This document shows positions 33,805-42,512 of a stretch of DNA of 60,124 nt, one piece after another; position 1 is the stretch's first letter; each line of letters opens with the position of its first letter. The DNA lies in IMG/VR virus record IMGVR_UViG_3300043429_000521, positions 1 through 60,124 of that record; one strand, given 5' to 3'. The position numbers and the translations under genes are program-made. The notes below the pieces were generated by a model. The model saw only the letters and a program-made list of their open reading frames with translations, did not search any database and was not told the origin of the DNA. This stretch comes from a virus.

Positions 33805-33840
33805 ATAGACTATTAATTTTATTATATAAGAGAATTCAAA

Positions 33841-34338
33841 TTAAATCTTATAATAATTGCCCAATACTAATAACAACGAAGAATCTATAATATAATCATC
33901 GTTTTCTAAAATATCGCGTATATTATCCTTATTAATTATAAGAGGAACTATTTCTTCCTCTTTATGTAAAACTTGAGGCAATGTATCTGGTGAGTATATT
34001 GCTTTAAACACAATAGCTATTTCATTTGTTAATCCGGGACTTCTGGCGAACTTGCAAAGATATTCTATATGATTTATTTTATATCCAGTTTCTGCTTCCC
34101 CCTCGCCCTTTGTTATATTTTTAATATATTCGTCAGATTCTCCTTCAATAGGAAATGCTCCCATGGGAAATGAAACAACCCATTTGTTCAACGGAGGACG
34201 ATATTGTTTAATACAAACAATATCGTCGGTATTTTCTATTTTTCCCGCAATAATAAGTAAGGTCTTTTTTGCATCAACATATATCCAGTTCATTCCTATA
34301 TATGGAACACTCTTTATATCAAAATAATCATTTTTCAT
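33841..34338 (-). CDS. Nudix-like protein with degenerate Nudix box
   Basis: The 165-residue protein has the layout of ADP-ribose pyrophosphatases: IVCIKQYRPPLNKWVVSFPMGAF, then the Nudix helix region and LCKFARSPGLTNE. The box itself is altered: where active enzymes have R-E-x-x-E-E, this has GEGEAE, and about three residues are inserted. It may be inactive, or bind a nucleotide such as ADP-ribose without cutting it. It is the first of several genes linked to ADP-ribose or restriction. Confidence 0.7.
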   Translation of the reverse strand: MKNDYFDIKSVPYIGMNWIYVDAKKTLLIIAGKIENTDDIVCIKQYRPPLNKWVVSFPMGAFPIEGESDEYIKNITKGEGEAETGYKINHIEYLCKFARSPGLTNEIAIVFKAIYSPDTLPQVLHKEEEIVPLIINKDNIRDILENDDYIIDSSLLLVLGNYYKI

Positions 34339-34341
34339 ATT

Positions 34342-34578
34342 TTATTCAACTCTTTTATTCCAATCAACTATAACTTTATCTCTATCCATAACCAGTGGAC
34401 CTGTTCTGAATGAACATTTCCCACATATTACAGAATACTCAGAAACATCTTTCCAAATACCTGTTTCCATATTCTTTTGTCGTTTTCCGTGTCTAAAAAT
34501 ATATGCTTTAGAATTTCCGCATCCTGGACACGGCTTCAGTATTTCACTACCTTCTATATTATTTTCAAAAGCATTCAT
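34342..34578 (-). CDS. Lar-like zinc protein (possible restriction alleviation)
   Basis: The 78-residue protein has LKPCPGCGNSKAYI, then CGKC and a final VIVDWNKRV. This is the pattern of the Lar family, some members of which reduce type I restriction by helping the methylase. Many Lar-like phage proteins have no proven activity. It lies between the Nudix-like and DUF4326 genes, with 1-3 base gaps. Confidence 0.72.
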   Translation of the reverse strand: MNAFENNIEGSEILKPCPGCGNSKAYIFRHGKRQKNMETGIWKDVSEYSVICGKCSFRTGPLVMDRDKVIVDWNKRVE

Positions 34579-34579
34579 T

Positions 34580-34876
34580 TTATTTCTTTTCGTTCAATAA
34601 TTTGATTAAAATTTCCCCGTGGCATGGCTTCGGGCTGCACCAACAAAATAGATCAAGACCGTCCAATTCTTCTAAACTATCCCATAATTCAGGAGTATTT
34701 CGTATATAGGCTTCATAGGCTAACAAAACATTTTCCCTATCCCATTCAGTATCAGTTGTTATCACAAATGGGTTATGCCATTTTGAACAATGAAAATTAT
34801 ATGTTTTATTTTCTCTTCCTATATACAAACCAGTGGAAGAATTATAAGGATGTTTCTTAACATTTCTAATTTTCAT
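34580..34876 (-). CDS. DUF4326 protein
   Basis: The 98-residue protein fits DUF4326: LYIGREN near residue 17, KWHNPFVI, an LLAYEAYIR helix and LFCWCSPKPCHGEIL near the end, with conserved Cys and His. The function is unknown. In many phages it is found beside NADAR or SLOG genes, as here. It overlaps the NADAR gene by 4 bases. Confidence 0.8.
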   Translation of the reverse strand: MKIRNVKKHPYNSSTGLYIGRENKTYNFHCSKWHNPFVITTDTEWDRENVLLAYEAYIRNTPELWDSLEELDGLDLFCWCSPKPCHGEILIKLLNEKK

Positions 34877-35322
34877 TTCAATAATTGTTCAAATTTTAAA
34901 CTGTTCCTTATTTTCATTAAAAGTTTACCGAGTTCATTACGACCTTCCCCGGTTTCTATATCACACCCCCACCATAAATCATTCCAATTATTCCATTCAA
35001 CAATTTCTTCATCATTTGTGGCTAACAACTTTTGTCCCTGTTCAGTATCCAAACGAAATTTATGTCTGAGTGCTATTTCCATAATACGAAGTTTTTCTTC
35101 TTCGTCCCAATCTTCCCGTATAATATTTATAAATTTACGTATTTTTGTTTTTGCTTTTCTCGGTTCAAGTTCAGAGATATACAAACGGGATATATAATCG
35201 TCATGAGGTAATTTCATTGCTTGATAGAAATTCTCTGGTGCATAGTAAACTATATCCTCGTATTTTAGAGGATCATCAAACGGTATCATATTACTGAACC
35301 AATTTTTGTGCCATTCTTTCAT
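34873..35322 (-). CDS. NADAR (YbiA-like) N-glycosidase
   Basis: The 149-residue protein matches NADAR: FSNMIPFDDP, ENFYQAMK, RLYISELEPRKAK, IREDWDEEEKLRIMEIALRH, a conserved LLAT-N-D-E, VEWN and NELGKLLMKIR. Members cut N-glycosidic bonds of riboflavin intermediates, and some remove ADP-ribose from guanine in DNA and so counter DarT-type toxins. A second NADAR gene lies at 55082. An anti-defence role is plausible but inferred. Confidence 0.85.
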   Translation of the reverse strand: MKEWHKNWFSNMIPFDDPLKYEDIVYYAPENFYQAMKLPHDDYISRLYISELEPRKAKTKIRKFINIIREDWDEEEKLRIMEIALRHKFRLDTEQGQKLLATNDEEIVEWNNWNDLWWGCDIETGEGRNELGKLLMKIRNSLKFEQLLK

Positions 35323-35783
35323 ATTACTCTAAAATTCTTTTCAAATACTTTGTTCGCAAGCCCATCCACATAGTCGTTCCAGGAATTGGTGTTAGTATGT
35401 CCTTTTACCCACTTTAGCTTTATTTTTGATGATAGTTGTTCATCAAGTATTTTCCATAAATCTGCATTGGGTATTTCTTTTTTAAATTTACCTTTTTTGA
35501 AATCCATTCTTTTCCAATTTTGTAGCCACCCCTGATTAACTGCATTTACCACATATTGACTATCAGAATTTATAATAGCCTGTTCCCCGAGTTTATTAAC
35601 TTGTTTCAGTGCAGTTATAACTGCCATAAGTTCCATTCTATTGTTTGTGGTATTTTCTTCTTTACCAACATATTCATGGGTTTTTACTCCATGTTCATTG
35701 ATAATCACATATGCATAGCCGCCTATATTTTTGGCCCCTCTATAATTTATGTTGCATGATCCATCTGTAAAAATTGTGTACAT
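35319..35783 (-). CDS. rnhA: Ribonuclease HI
   Basis: The 154-residue protein has the complete RNase HI site: FTDGSC (Asp), NNRMELMAV (Glu), INSDSQYV (Asp) and WVKGHTN...NDYVDGLA (His and Asp). It cuts RNA in RNA-DNA hybrids, for instance primers. It is close to the E. coli enzyme (155). The ATG at 35783 is preferred over the upstream TTG. A TTGAAA-N17-TATTGT promoter lies just before it. This differs from T4 RNase H, which is a FEN-type nuclease. Confidence 0.93.
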   Translation of the reverse strand: MYTIFTDGSCNINYRGAKNIGGYAYVIINEHGVKTHEYVGKEENTTNNRMELMAVITALKQVNKLGEQAIINSDSQYVVNAVNQGWLQNWKRMDFKKGKFKKEIPNADLWKILDEQLSSKIKLKWVKGHTNTNSWNDYVDGLANKVFEKNFRVI

Positions 35784-35788
35784 AGACC

Positions 35789-35817
35789 ACAATACTACTA
35801 AATCAACACATTTTCAA
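35789..35817 (-). promoter_or_regulatory. Possible sigma70-type promoter for the RNase HI operon
   Basis: On the - strand TTGAAA (35817-35812), 17 bases, then TATTGT (35794-35789) ends 5 bases before the ATG at 35783. It would produce a leaderless mRNA for RNase HI and the genes after it. Confidence 0.45.
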
Positions 35818-35848
35818 TCAAAATTGAACTTTAAAATTATTTAATATT

Positions 35849-36111
35849 AGGTTTGTTGAACCTGTTTTTCTGAGTCCTTTTTACCAAAAGGAACCCCTTC
35901 CCCTAACGACTGTTTTATTTTTTAAAACCTGTTGGAGAAGTGCCTTTAGTAAAAGGGAAAAACAAATTCAGCTTGAACCTTGTTATCTTTCGCCCTGAGA
36001 AATAGTCCGCATACAAAAGACAGCCAAAGACACTTTGAACTATTTCTCTTACCCTGTCCAGGAACCCCTTAAAGTCGGACGCGGAACTGATTTATGATAG
36101 TATGCTATAAC
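35849..36111. other. Structured non-coding region between divergent operons
   Basis: The 379 bases from 35784 to 36162 hold no convincing gene. Inside are AGGTT/AACCT (35849-35863), CCTTTT/AAAAGG (35876-35891), CCTTT/AAAGG (35943-35956) and a perfect 10-bp stem (35997-36006 with 36039-36048). The 11-mer AGGAACCCCTT occurs at 35889 and 36060, and CCTGTT-like words recur. GTCCG (36005) could also pair with CGGAC (36076), competing with the 10-bp stem. The bases look richer in G and C than the flanks. It may encode a small RNA, a leader or a replication origin. Confidence 0.6.
36106..36111 (+). promoter_or_regulatory. Possible extended -10 promoter (TGCTATAAC)
   Basis: TATAAC is preceded by TGC, an extended -10. 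No good -35 is seen at the usual distance (GGAACT). Transcripts would start near 36118, and AAAGGA then lies 8 bases before an ATG at 36136. The promoter at 43871-43899 has a similar TGCTATA. Confidence 0.4.
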
Positions 36112-36149
36112 TAGTTTAAACAAAGGATGTTTACAATGCAAGTGAATTC

Positions 36150-36157
36150 GATAAATA
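36150..36157 (+). promoter_or_regulatory. Late promoter candidate GATAAATA
   Basis: GATAAATA (7 of 8 to TATAAATA) followed by TTTTA ends 5 bases before the ATG at 36163. It predicts a leaderless late mRNA that begins exactly with the capsid-targeting leader. Confidence 0.55.
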
Positions 36158-36162
36158 TTTTA

Positions 36163-38685
36163 ATGAATTTCAAAGATTTTGTTAAAAATAAATTAGTTTT
36201 ACAGGAGGTGTCTTATAATGTGGCAAATAAAATTCCTGCTTTTTTGCAAGGCGTGGCACCGTTTGATCATATATTTGGTGATAAAAAACGTATAGTTGAA
36301 CCTATGAAAAAGGTATCCGAATATCATGATAAAATACGCAATAGCATAATAGAGGATTATGAATTGGATTTTGAAAAATGGATAGGATATAAAATAACTG
36401 ATAAGGATAAGAAAAACCCAATACGAATTGGAAAGTTACTAAGTCAGAGAAAGCAGGCTATAGAGAGATATATTAAAGATGCTACGAATAAATCCGAAAT
36501 AGACAATTATACCATTTTAGGTTTCCAGAATCAGTTAGGAAATATTGATAAATTGTTGAAAGTTACGAATTTACAACAAGCATATTTGGATGCACAAAAG
36601 AGTTCATATTATGTTATATATTCCAGAATGCCTATAGATGTTGTACGAATGAGTGACCATCAATGGACTTCGTGCCATTCAGAAGGAAATGATTATTTTT
36701 ACTGTGCTCTTGCAGATGCTAGTTTAAATGCTGGAATTGCATATGTAGTAACAGAGGAAGATTTACAAAAAATCGATGATTTACAAAAAGATGAAATTTT
36801 TAAAGATTCTGCCAGAGGTATAGACGGTATAATTCCACAAGCTCGTATAAGAATAAGAAGTGTTTATGATGAAGATGGAAACTCTTTAGCAGTTCCGTCA
36901 TTGAAGGTTTATAAAAATAATAAATTTACAATGGCTGAAGATTTTAAAACCCAAGTCATAGATTGGGCGAAGCGCCAAGACACCTCAAATATAGATTGGG
37001 AAAATACTTTAACTCTTCGGGGAGGTTCGTACGAGGATTGGGGTACTGAAATAGATAAAACCATTAAGGATATTTGGGGTAAAGATATATCATACGAACA
37101 TAACAAAGAAGATGAGAGTGATTGGGAAGACGATGTAAGGGGAAGTTATGAACAACAAGAAGAACATTGGTGGGATGAACAGCGGGATGAGTTCAATCCT
37201 GATCCTATCTATGAATACGTATTTGGTTTAGATTCTTTTGGGGATTACTTTGATATAGAATACGATATTAACGGATCGGATTTAAAATTAGCATATATCA
37301 TTCCAGGTAATATTTTAGAAAAAATAAAAAGCTCTCCAAAGTGGGGGTCTGTGGAAATTAAAAAATCGTTACCTACTAGATATGGCTGGGAAAGAGAAGA
37401 CACATTATATGCTAGCATAGGAGAAGATGATAAACTCCACTTTGTTATTGATAAACACTTTAGTGCTCACGATTATGGTGAATATTATGGTCCAGAAGAT
37501 GGTGGACATTTTCGTGACGAGAAATTACGAAGTGATGTACAAGATTATTTTGTTAAAATATTGACTAATTTTGTAGCGGAGGCTTATATGGATGAAGAAG
37601 TCGGATTTACAGAGCTTCGAATGCTTATGAATAAGACTATCTGTGATTTTTATGATGTGGAATACGAAAAGGCCGCACAAGAAGAAGTCGAAGATTTACA
37701 GACATTTGTTGAGAAAAAAGGAAATACAGAAGATGAATTAGGACAATTCATTATTCCTTCGTTTGTTCCACAGATAGAAGCTGGATATGGCGGATATGTT
37801 AGAGAATTGGTCGGTCCTATGGAACAAATCAATAACATAGTTTCTCTAACTTATGAAATTTACGATAAGCTAGGTAGATTCGTAGAAAAGAAATACGAGC
37901 TACCAGATGATATTTCTTTTGATTTATTTTCTCTTTCTATATGTGTGCCTGAGCAAATGACTCCTCGAAAATTTGGAGGGACGGCAGGTGTTGGCGGTTT
38001 CTGGTTTAGAAATGAGAGTACAAAAAGCAGAAAGCCTGTATTAAAAATAGATATTTCAATAAATCAAGAAACTTTAGATTATATAATAGATCATGGAATA
38101 ATATCATCTTCTACTAAGGCACTCATCGATTTACGTGATCAATTCGAACACGAATATCTAGAAGGTGTCAAAACTATATTTGATTTAGAAGATATATTGA
38201 ATAAGTTGATACCGCCTTCTGATTATGAAGATTTAAAAAAACAAGGTCAAATGGAATTGGATTTATCTAGTATAAATAGAGATATGACAACTAAGTTTGA
38301 TGCATTTATTAAGAAGATATTCCAAGAAGGATTGGGCAATATGGGACAAGGGGGCCTCTCTCAACGAGGAGGTGCAGGAACTTCACCTTCAGCAAATTCA
38401 TCTTCTACGGCACCTAAAAAGGTCGCAGGAGGTGTGCAAATGCAATTCTCTAAAGGACCGACCGCATCCAAAACTCCTACTGGAACTTCTAGTCAACCTC
38501 TCGATTACGGGGCTATTTTAAATGATCCGACTGCATTCGAGTTATTTCAATCCGACCCTAACAATATAGAAGGATTTAGGCAACATATGGCAGATCCTAA
38601 AAATTTTAAAAATCTTGAACAATCTATCAAAGATCCGAAGGCATGGACAACGGTTGCACAATTATTAGCATCTCCACAACAATAA
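36163..38685 (+). CDS. Large putative packaged virion protein with capsid-targeting leader
   Basis: The 840-residue protein starts MNFKDFVKNKLVLQE, a T4-type capsid leader with a likely cut after Glu15. The N-terminal domain has MSDHQWTSCHSEGNDYF near residue 165 and then IAYVV, a segment I recall from uncharacterised proteins of large phages. The middle is acidic, and the end (about 720-770) is a Gly/Ser/Thr/Pro-rich linker followed by a short helical domain. In-frame ATGs at 36127 and 36136 exist, the latter with AAAGGA 8 bases upstream, but the leader and late box favour 36163. It may be an internal head or ejected protein. Confidence 0.7.
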   Translation: MNFKDFVKNKLVLQEVSYNVANKIPAFLQGVAPFDHIFGDKKRIVEPMKKVSEYHDKIRNSIIEDYELDFEKWIGYKITDKDKKNPIRIGKLLSQRKQAIERYIKDATNKSEIDNYTILGFQNQLGNIDKLLKVTNLQQAYLDAQKSSYYVIYSRMPIDVVRMSDHQWTSCHSEGNDYFYCALADASLNAGIAYVVTEEDLQKIDDLQKDEIFKDSARGIDGIIPQARIRIRSVYDEDGNSLAVPSLKVYKNNKFTMAEDFKTQVIDWAKRQDTSNIDWENTLTLRGGSYEDWGTEIDKTIKDIWGKDISYEHNKEDESDWEDDVRGSYEQQEEHWWDEQRDEFNPDPIYEYVFGLDSFGDYFDIEYDINGSDLKLAYIIPGNILEKIKSSPKWGSVEIKKSLPTRYGWEREDTLYASIGEDDKLHFVIDKHFSAHDYGEYYGPEDGGHFRDEKLRSDVQDYFVKILTNFVAEAYMDEEVGFTELRMLMNKTICDFYDVEYEKAAQEEVEDLQTFVEKKGNTEDELGQFIIPSFVPQIEAGYGGYVRELVGPMEQINNIVSLTYEIYDKLGRFVEKKYELPDDISFDLFSLSICVPEQMTPRKFGGTAGVGGFWFRNESTKSRKPVLKIDISINQETLDYIIDHGIISSSTKALIDLRDQFEHEYLEGVKTIFDLEDILNKLIPPSDYEDLKKQGQMELDLSSINRDMTTKFDAFIKKIFQEGLGNMGQGGLSQRGGAGTSPSANSSSTAPKKVAGGVQMQFSKGPTASKTPTGTSSQPLDYGAILNDPTAFELFQSDPNNIEGFRQHMADPKNFKNLEQSIKDPKAWTTVAQLLASPQQ

Positions 38686-38686
38686 T

Positions 38687-39388
38687 ATGATCTCAGAATT
38701 CGACAAATATATATATAATCTTATCATAGAGGCAGGTCCACCAAAACCTCCTACAGATGATGAAGAACAAACTGGCTCGCCTGAAGAGTCTTCTGCTGGG
38801 CCTATGGACTCTCCTGGGGATAATCCTGACGATCTCTCCGGGGATATAGAAGAACCAATGCCTACCATGCCAGAAAAGCCTGTATTCCCAGAGGAGATGG
38901 AACTTGCTAAATTGGCTATTCGTGCATTATATTTCAATAAAGATTCTAAAGATGTTCATAATCTCAAACTTCGTGTAGATAAAAGAGAGATACCATTTGA
39001 AATGATTGCAGATTATTTCGAAAAGACTAAAAAGATTTTACCTATTTTAGGCTTTGTCGAATGGGTGATGGATAAATATGAAGGACTTGCTAGTAAATGG
39101 ACAGAACAGCCTAAAATCAAAGGAAAGTCTATAAAAGATAAAATTAAATATTTTAATTCTCTTCCTGAAGAAGAACGTCTGGATAACGGCAAGCGAGTAT
39201 ATTGGGTGCGTATAATTATAAATGCGCTGTTATACGGCTCACCCAGTATGAACATAAATATTGCAGATGTTAATGATCAAAATATTGTAGAAGTGTTTAG
39301 ATTATTGAAACAACACTTTGGTAGAGATACTAGAGGTTTAGTCAGCCCTTCTGTAGAAAACAATTTAGAAGGTCCAGGAGTTTTTTAA
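38687..39388 (+). CDS. Putative packaged head protein with capsid-targeting leader
   Basis: The 233-residue protein starts MISEFDKYIYNLIIE then Ala, the same plan as at 24431 and 36163, with a likely cut after Glu15. Residues 16-65 are a Pro/Glu/Asp/Ser-rich linker and the rest is a helical domain ending LEGPGVF. It follows the 840-residue gene by one base and is probably co-transcribed from its late promoter. The body is not recognised. Confidence 0.7.
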   Translation: MISEFDKYIYNLIIEAGPPKPPTDDEEQTGSPEESSAGPMDSPGDNPDDLSGDIEEPMPTMPEKPVFPEEMELAKLAIRALYFNKDSKDVHNLKLRVDKREIPFEMIADYFEKTKKILPILGFVEWVMDKYEGLASKWTEQPKIKGKSIKDKIKYFNSLPEEERLDNGKRVYWVRIIINALLYGSPSMNINIADVNDQNIVEVFRLLKQHFGRDTRGLVSPSVENNLEGPGVF

Positions 39389-39402
39389 CTTGCTATTGAT
39401 AT

Positions 39403-39435
39403 CATGTGTGTTGTATGTTAAGTACAACACACATG
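39403..39435 (+). promoter_or_regulatory. Perfect inverted repeat covering the metallophosphoesterase start
   Basis: A 13-bp arm (39403-39415) pairs perfectly with 39423-39435 around a 7-base loop. The ATG at 39433 forms the end of the 3' arm. No T-run follows, so it is not a classical terminator. It may hide the start codon, or be an operator or processing site between the late virion genes and the next gene. Compare 2625-2654. Confidence 0.65.
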
Positions 39436-40731
39436 AGTTCAACAAAAGAAACACTCAAAGATAGCGGTTATACATTTAACTACACTGATCGGAAATATGT
39501 TTTTCATACTGAAGAATTAGTAGGAAGAAATTATGTCTTAGACGAATCAAAAATAGATACAATTTTAAAACTTTATTCTAATTTCGATAAAGCACCATTT
39601 ACTGCGGGCGAGATTGCACAACGAACAAGCACGCCCAAAAAGGTTATCGAATATGTAATTAGAAAGCTAGGAATTAATCATAGTTCTATTCCTTATACTG
39701 ATGAAAAAATTAAGGAGTCTGAGCCAGAGAGTTTGGTATCAGATTTGCTCCTTGAAAAAAGGGCAAACATTGAGCAAAAGTTTGAAAGACGAGATTGGAA
39801 ACAGACTATTGCGGATGCAGAGAATTGGAGACTTTTCAATCATAATTATAAAGAGGTATTTGATAATACTTTAAAAAGTTGGAATCCTCCTAAATACGTT
39901 CCGACAAAGGTTGAATACAAACCGACTGGTGATAAGGAATTGGTAATTGGTTGTTCTGATTGGCACTATGGTTTAGTAGCAAGTGAACGATACTTGTATA
40001 ACCAAAAAGAATGGAATATAGAGAAAACTAAGGAATCAGTCGAAAGATATGCAGAAAAATTAGTATCTCATATCGTTGAACGAGGACATCCCTACAAACG
40101 AGTAACACTTGCATTTTTAGGGGACATCCTTCACGGGCTTGATGGTTTTACTGATAAAGGTACTAAGTTAGAAGCCCATCCCTTAAAAGAGGACCAATTA
40201 GAGGAAGCATACAATTCTGTCTTATGCTTTATACAAACACTACTAAGTGTCATAGGTAATATTCGTATCGTTGCTGTACCTGGAAATCATTCAAGTTTTG
40301 GTGATTATTTCCTTCTTAAAATGCTTTCGATTTATTTTAAAGACGATAAGAGACTTACGTTCGAAATAACATCCAAAAGATTTTTAACTTTCGAAATAGG
40401 ATCGAATTTATTCTTACTTGATCACGGATATGCTCCTACTTCCAGAAGTAGATTACCCGCCCCTGGAGCAGGAAGAGAGAATTATTTAAACAGCCTCTTT
40501 ATGGCAAAACCAGAGCAAATGAGAAATGCGAAGCGGTTATACTACTGTTCAGGTGATCAACACCATATGGAGAGTGCTGAACTGACTAATGTCGAAATGT
40601 ATATGTTCTCAACACTAGTCGGTGGTTGTAGACATTCTGATAATTCAGGATATAGATCACGTCCGAGACAGTCGTGTTTGGTCGTCGGGGAGGAAGGCGT
40701 TAACGAATTTTTACACTTCTATTTCGATTAA
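39433..40731 (+). CDS. Metallophosphoesterase with N-terminal helix-turn-helix-like region
   Basis: The 432-residue protein has a winged-helix-like part near residues 45-75 (FTAGEIAQRTSTPKKVIEYV) and a C-terminal calcineurin-like domain: SDWHYG, LGDILHG, PGNHSS, and SGDQHH. The order fits SbcD-like or other DNA-acting phosphodiesterases. Its target is unknown. gp47 is a separate gene, so this is not the gp46 partner. I use the ATG at 39433, at the end of a perfect hairpin. Confidence 0.78.
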   Translation: MSSTKETLKDSGYTFNYTDRKYVFHTEELVGRNYVLDESKIDTILKLYSNFDKAPFTAGEIAQRTSTPKKVIEYVIRKLGINHSSIPYTDEKIKESEPESLVSDLLLEKRANIEQKFERRDWKQTIADAENWRLFNHNYKEVFDNTLKSWNPPKYVPTKVEYKPTGDKELVIGCSDWHYGLVASERYLYNQKEWNIEKTKESVERYAEKLVSHIVERGHPYKRVTLAFLGDILHGLDGFTDKGTKLEAHPLKEDQLEEAYNSVLCFIQTLLSVIGNIRIVAVPGNHSSFGDYFLLKMLSIYFKDDKRLTFEITSKRFLTFEIGSNLFLLDHGYAPTSRSRLPAPGAGRENYLNSLFMAKPEQMRNAKRLYYCSGDQHHMESAELTNVEMYMFSTLVGGCRHSDNSGYRSRPRQSCLVVGEEGVNEFLHFYFD

Positions 40732-40733
40732 TT

Positions 40734-41264
40734 ATGAGTAAAAGAAATATTATAAGAGTTGGTGATATTGTAGAGATTACTAATCCTGAGAAATTTTTAA
40801 GATGTGGATATCCACTTAATACAGAACTGGTCATCCGAAATCATATGACAAAGGATGATGTAAAGAATATAGATAATCTTTTGGATGGAATGGGTATTAA
40901 TGGTCATGGAAAAGAATATAATATCCTCTATGATAAAATCGTTACCGCAATTGCCCGCTATAAACTACAAGATCTAGGATGGGGAGGAAATAATAGGAAT
41001 ATTTATACAGAGAAAGACTTGTCATTAGTAGGTAAAACTTATAAGGTAGTTGAAAAGAGGACCGTCCAAACAGGAACAAGAATAAATGGTTGGTATTATT
41101 CTTACTATAATGAAGGTGAAAGTCCATCCTTTAAAAGTGCAGGATCGCATGTTATACTAAAACTTAGTGAAAATTTAAATAATCTTACACTCAAGAGTGC
41201 ATGGACAATATATTTAACTGATGAATTATTTGAAATTGAAGCAAAGAATGTTAAGAAGTTATGA
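40734..41264 (+). CDS. Protein of unknown function
   Basis: The 176-residue protein has a beta-rich start (RVGDIVEITNPEKF) reminiscent of SH3-like or KOW folds and a C-terminal beta part. It follows the metallophosphoesterase by two bases and overlaps the next gene by 4. No family is recognised. Confidence 0.65.
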   Translation: MSKRNIIRVGDIVEITNPEKFLRCGYPLNTELVIRNHMTKDDVKNIDNLLDGMGINGHGKEYNILYDKIVTAIARYKLQDLGWGGNNRNIYTEKDLSLVGKTYKVVEKRTVQTGTRINGWYYSYYNEGESPSFKSAGSHVILKLSENLNNLTLKSAWTIYLTDELFEIEAKNVKKL

Positions 41265-41611
41265 AATATAGAGTTTGGGATAAGAAAAATAATAAATATT
41301 TTAAACAGGGGGAATGGGAAACTTATGTTTGGGTTGATCATAATGGGAAACCTTTTGAGGTAGATATTACCGTTCATGGCTGTTGGATGAATCCTAAAGA
41401 TGTTTCGGAACAATACGAGATAGAGTATTCAATTGGTCAACGGGATAATAGTGATAATTTATTATATATAAATGATTTGGTGCGTATAAAGGGGGTTGGA
41501 AAAGAATATCTCCATAAGTGTATATATTTTCCGGTTATATTTTATCCCGATTCTTCATACGAATTGATTGGTAATAAAAATGAAAATAAAGAATTATGGG
41601 AAAGTCTTTAA
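41261..41611 (+). CDS. YopX-like protein, divergent
   Basis: The 116-residue protein starts MKYRVWDKKNNKYF and has YEIEYSIGQRDNSDNLLYINDLV, which resembles the YopX pattern with the Q-x-T-G-L-x-D-x-x-G-x-x-I-x-x-x-D core changed. It overlaps the methyltransferase-like gene by 16 bases. The function of the family is unknown. Confidence 0.6.
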   Translation: MKYRVWDKKNNKYFKQGEWETYVWVDHNGKPFEVDITVHGCWMNPKDVSEQYEIEYSIGQRDNSDNLLYINDLVRIKGVGKEYLHKCIYFPVIFYPDSSYELIGNKNENKELWESL

Positions 41612-42099
41612 TACCTACTGATAGTAAAACTAATGATCGAGTATACACGCCTGACGATCTTGCGGAAAGAATCGTAGGTCACTTCAATCCTTTTGGTAAA
41701 AAGTGTCTTGATCCGTGCAAAGGAACTGGTGCATTCGTGAGAGCATTTGAGAAATATGGTATAAATCCCGATTGGTGTGAGATTGATGAAGGACGAGATT
41801 TTTTTGATTATCACGAAAAGGTGGATTGGATTATATCTAATTTCCCTTGGTCTTTGCATCGGGATTTCATGAAACATTCGATGGAAATCTCTGATAATAT
41901 TGTTACATTGGTGACGGTTAATCATGTTCTGGCACTAAAAGCACGAATGAGAGACATTAGACAGATGGGATTTTATGTTAGAGAATTATTATATGTGGAT
42001 ACTCCTAAAGAATTTCCACAATCAGGATTCGCCCTTTCTGCTATTCTTGTGAATAAGAATGAAGGCGATATAAAGGTTATAGACTGGACAACAAAATGA
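41596..42099 (+). CDS. N6-adenine methyltransferase-like protein with altered catalytic motif
   Basis: The 167-residue protein has LDPCKGTGAFVRAF (motif I) near residue 38, then WCEIDEGRDFF and VDWIISNFPWS near 75. The catalytic motif of N6 methylases is D/N-P-P-Y/F/W; here it is NFPW, with Phe for the first Pro. It may still bind SAM, and methylation of DNA is uncertain. No target-recognition domain is visible in this short form. Confidence 0.72.
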   Translation: MGKSLIPTDSKTNDRVYTPDDLAERIVGHFNPFGKKCLDPCKGTGAFVRAFEKYGINPDWCEIDEGRDFFDYHEKVDWIISNFPWSLHRDFMKHSMEISDNIVTLVTVNHVLALKARMRDIRQMGFYVRELLYVDTPKEFPQSGFALSAILVNKNEGDIKVIDWTTK

Positions 42100-42512
42100 A
42101 TTATGCCGAAGAACTGTGGAGAAGTGGAATAGGCGCAACAGAAGCAATAAAATCTGATCCCTTCGAGAGGAAAATCTTTAACTTTATTAAGAATGATCTA
42201 GCAGGCATTATCAATCGGTTTGAGGACGATAGAATAACCTTTGAATTTAATGATAAATTAATTTCTCCTGATTTTTTAGAATCTATAACCAGTATTTTAA
42301 GAGATGTAGGTTTTCGTGAAGAGCGATATGATAAAAAATTGTTACGCGAACGTATTTCTCAATTGTTCGAGCAGATGTTAGAAGATGAGACTTTTATCAT
42401 TGGTAAAAAAGAGTTGCAAAATTCTTTCTGGTTTCCTCTATGTGACCGAGAGTTTAGACTATTATTACATATTAAACATAGTTATGATCAAAACGATTCC
42501 AAATTTCATTAG
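42096..42512 (+). CDS. Protein of unknown function
   Basis: The 138-residue protein is helical and charged, with no motif I recognise. It overlaps the methylase-like gene by 4 bases and the next gene by 29. Its place in the operon is the only clue. Confidence 0.6.
   Translation: MNYAEELWRSGIGATEAIKSDPFERKIFNFIKNDLAGIINRFEDDRITFEFNDKLISPDFLESITSILRDVGFREERYDKKLLRERISQLFEQMLEDETFIIGKKELQNSFWFPLCDREFRLLLHIKHSYDQNDSKFH

Noticed and set aside
39433-40731. Second gp47 (SbcD) gene
   Set aside because: It has an extra N-terminal helix-turn-helix-like region and different spacing. The gene at 19403 fits gp47 better in length and motifs.
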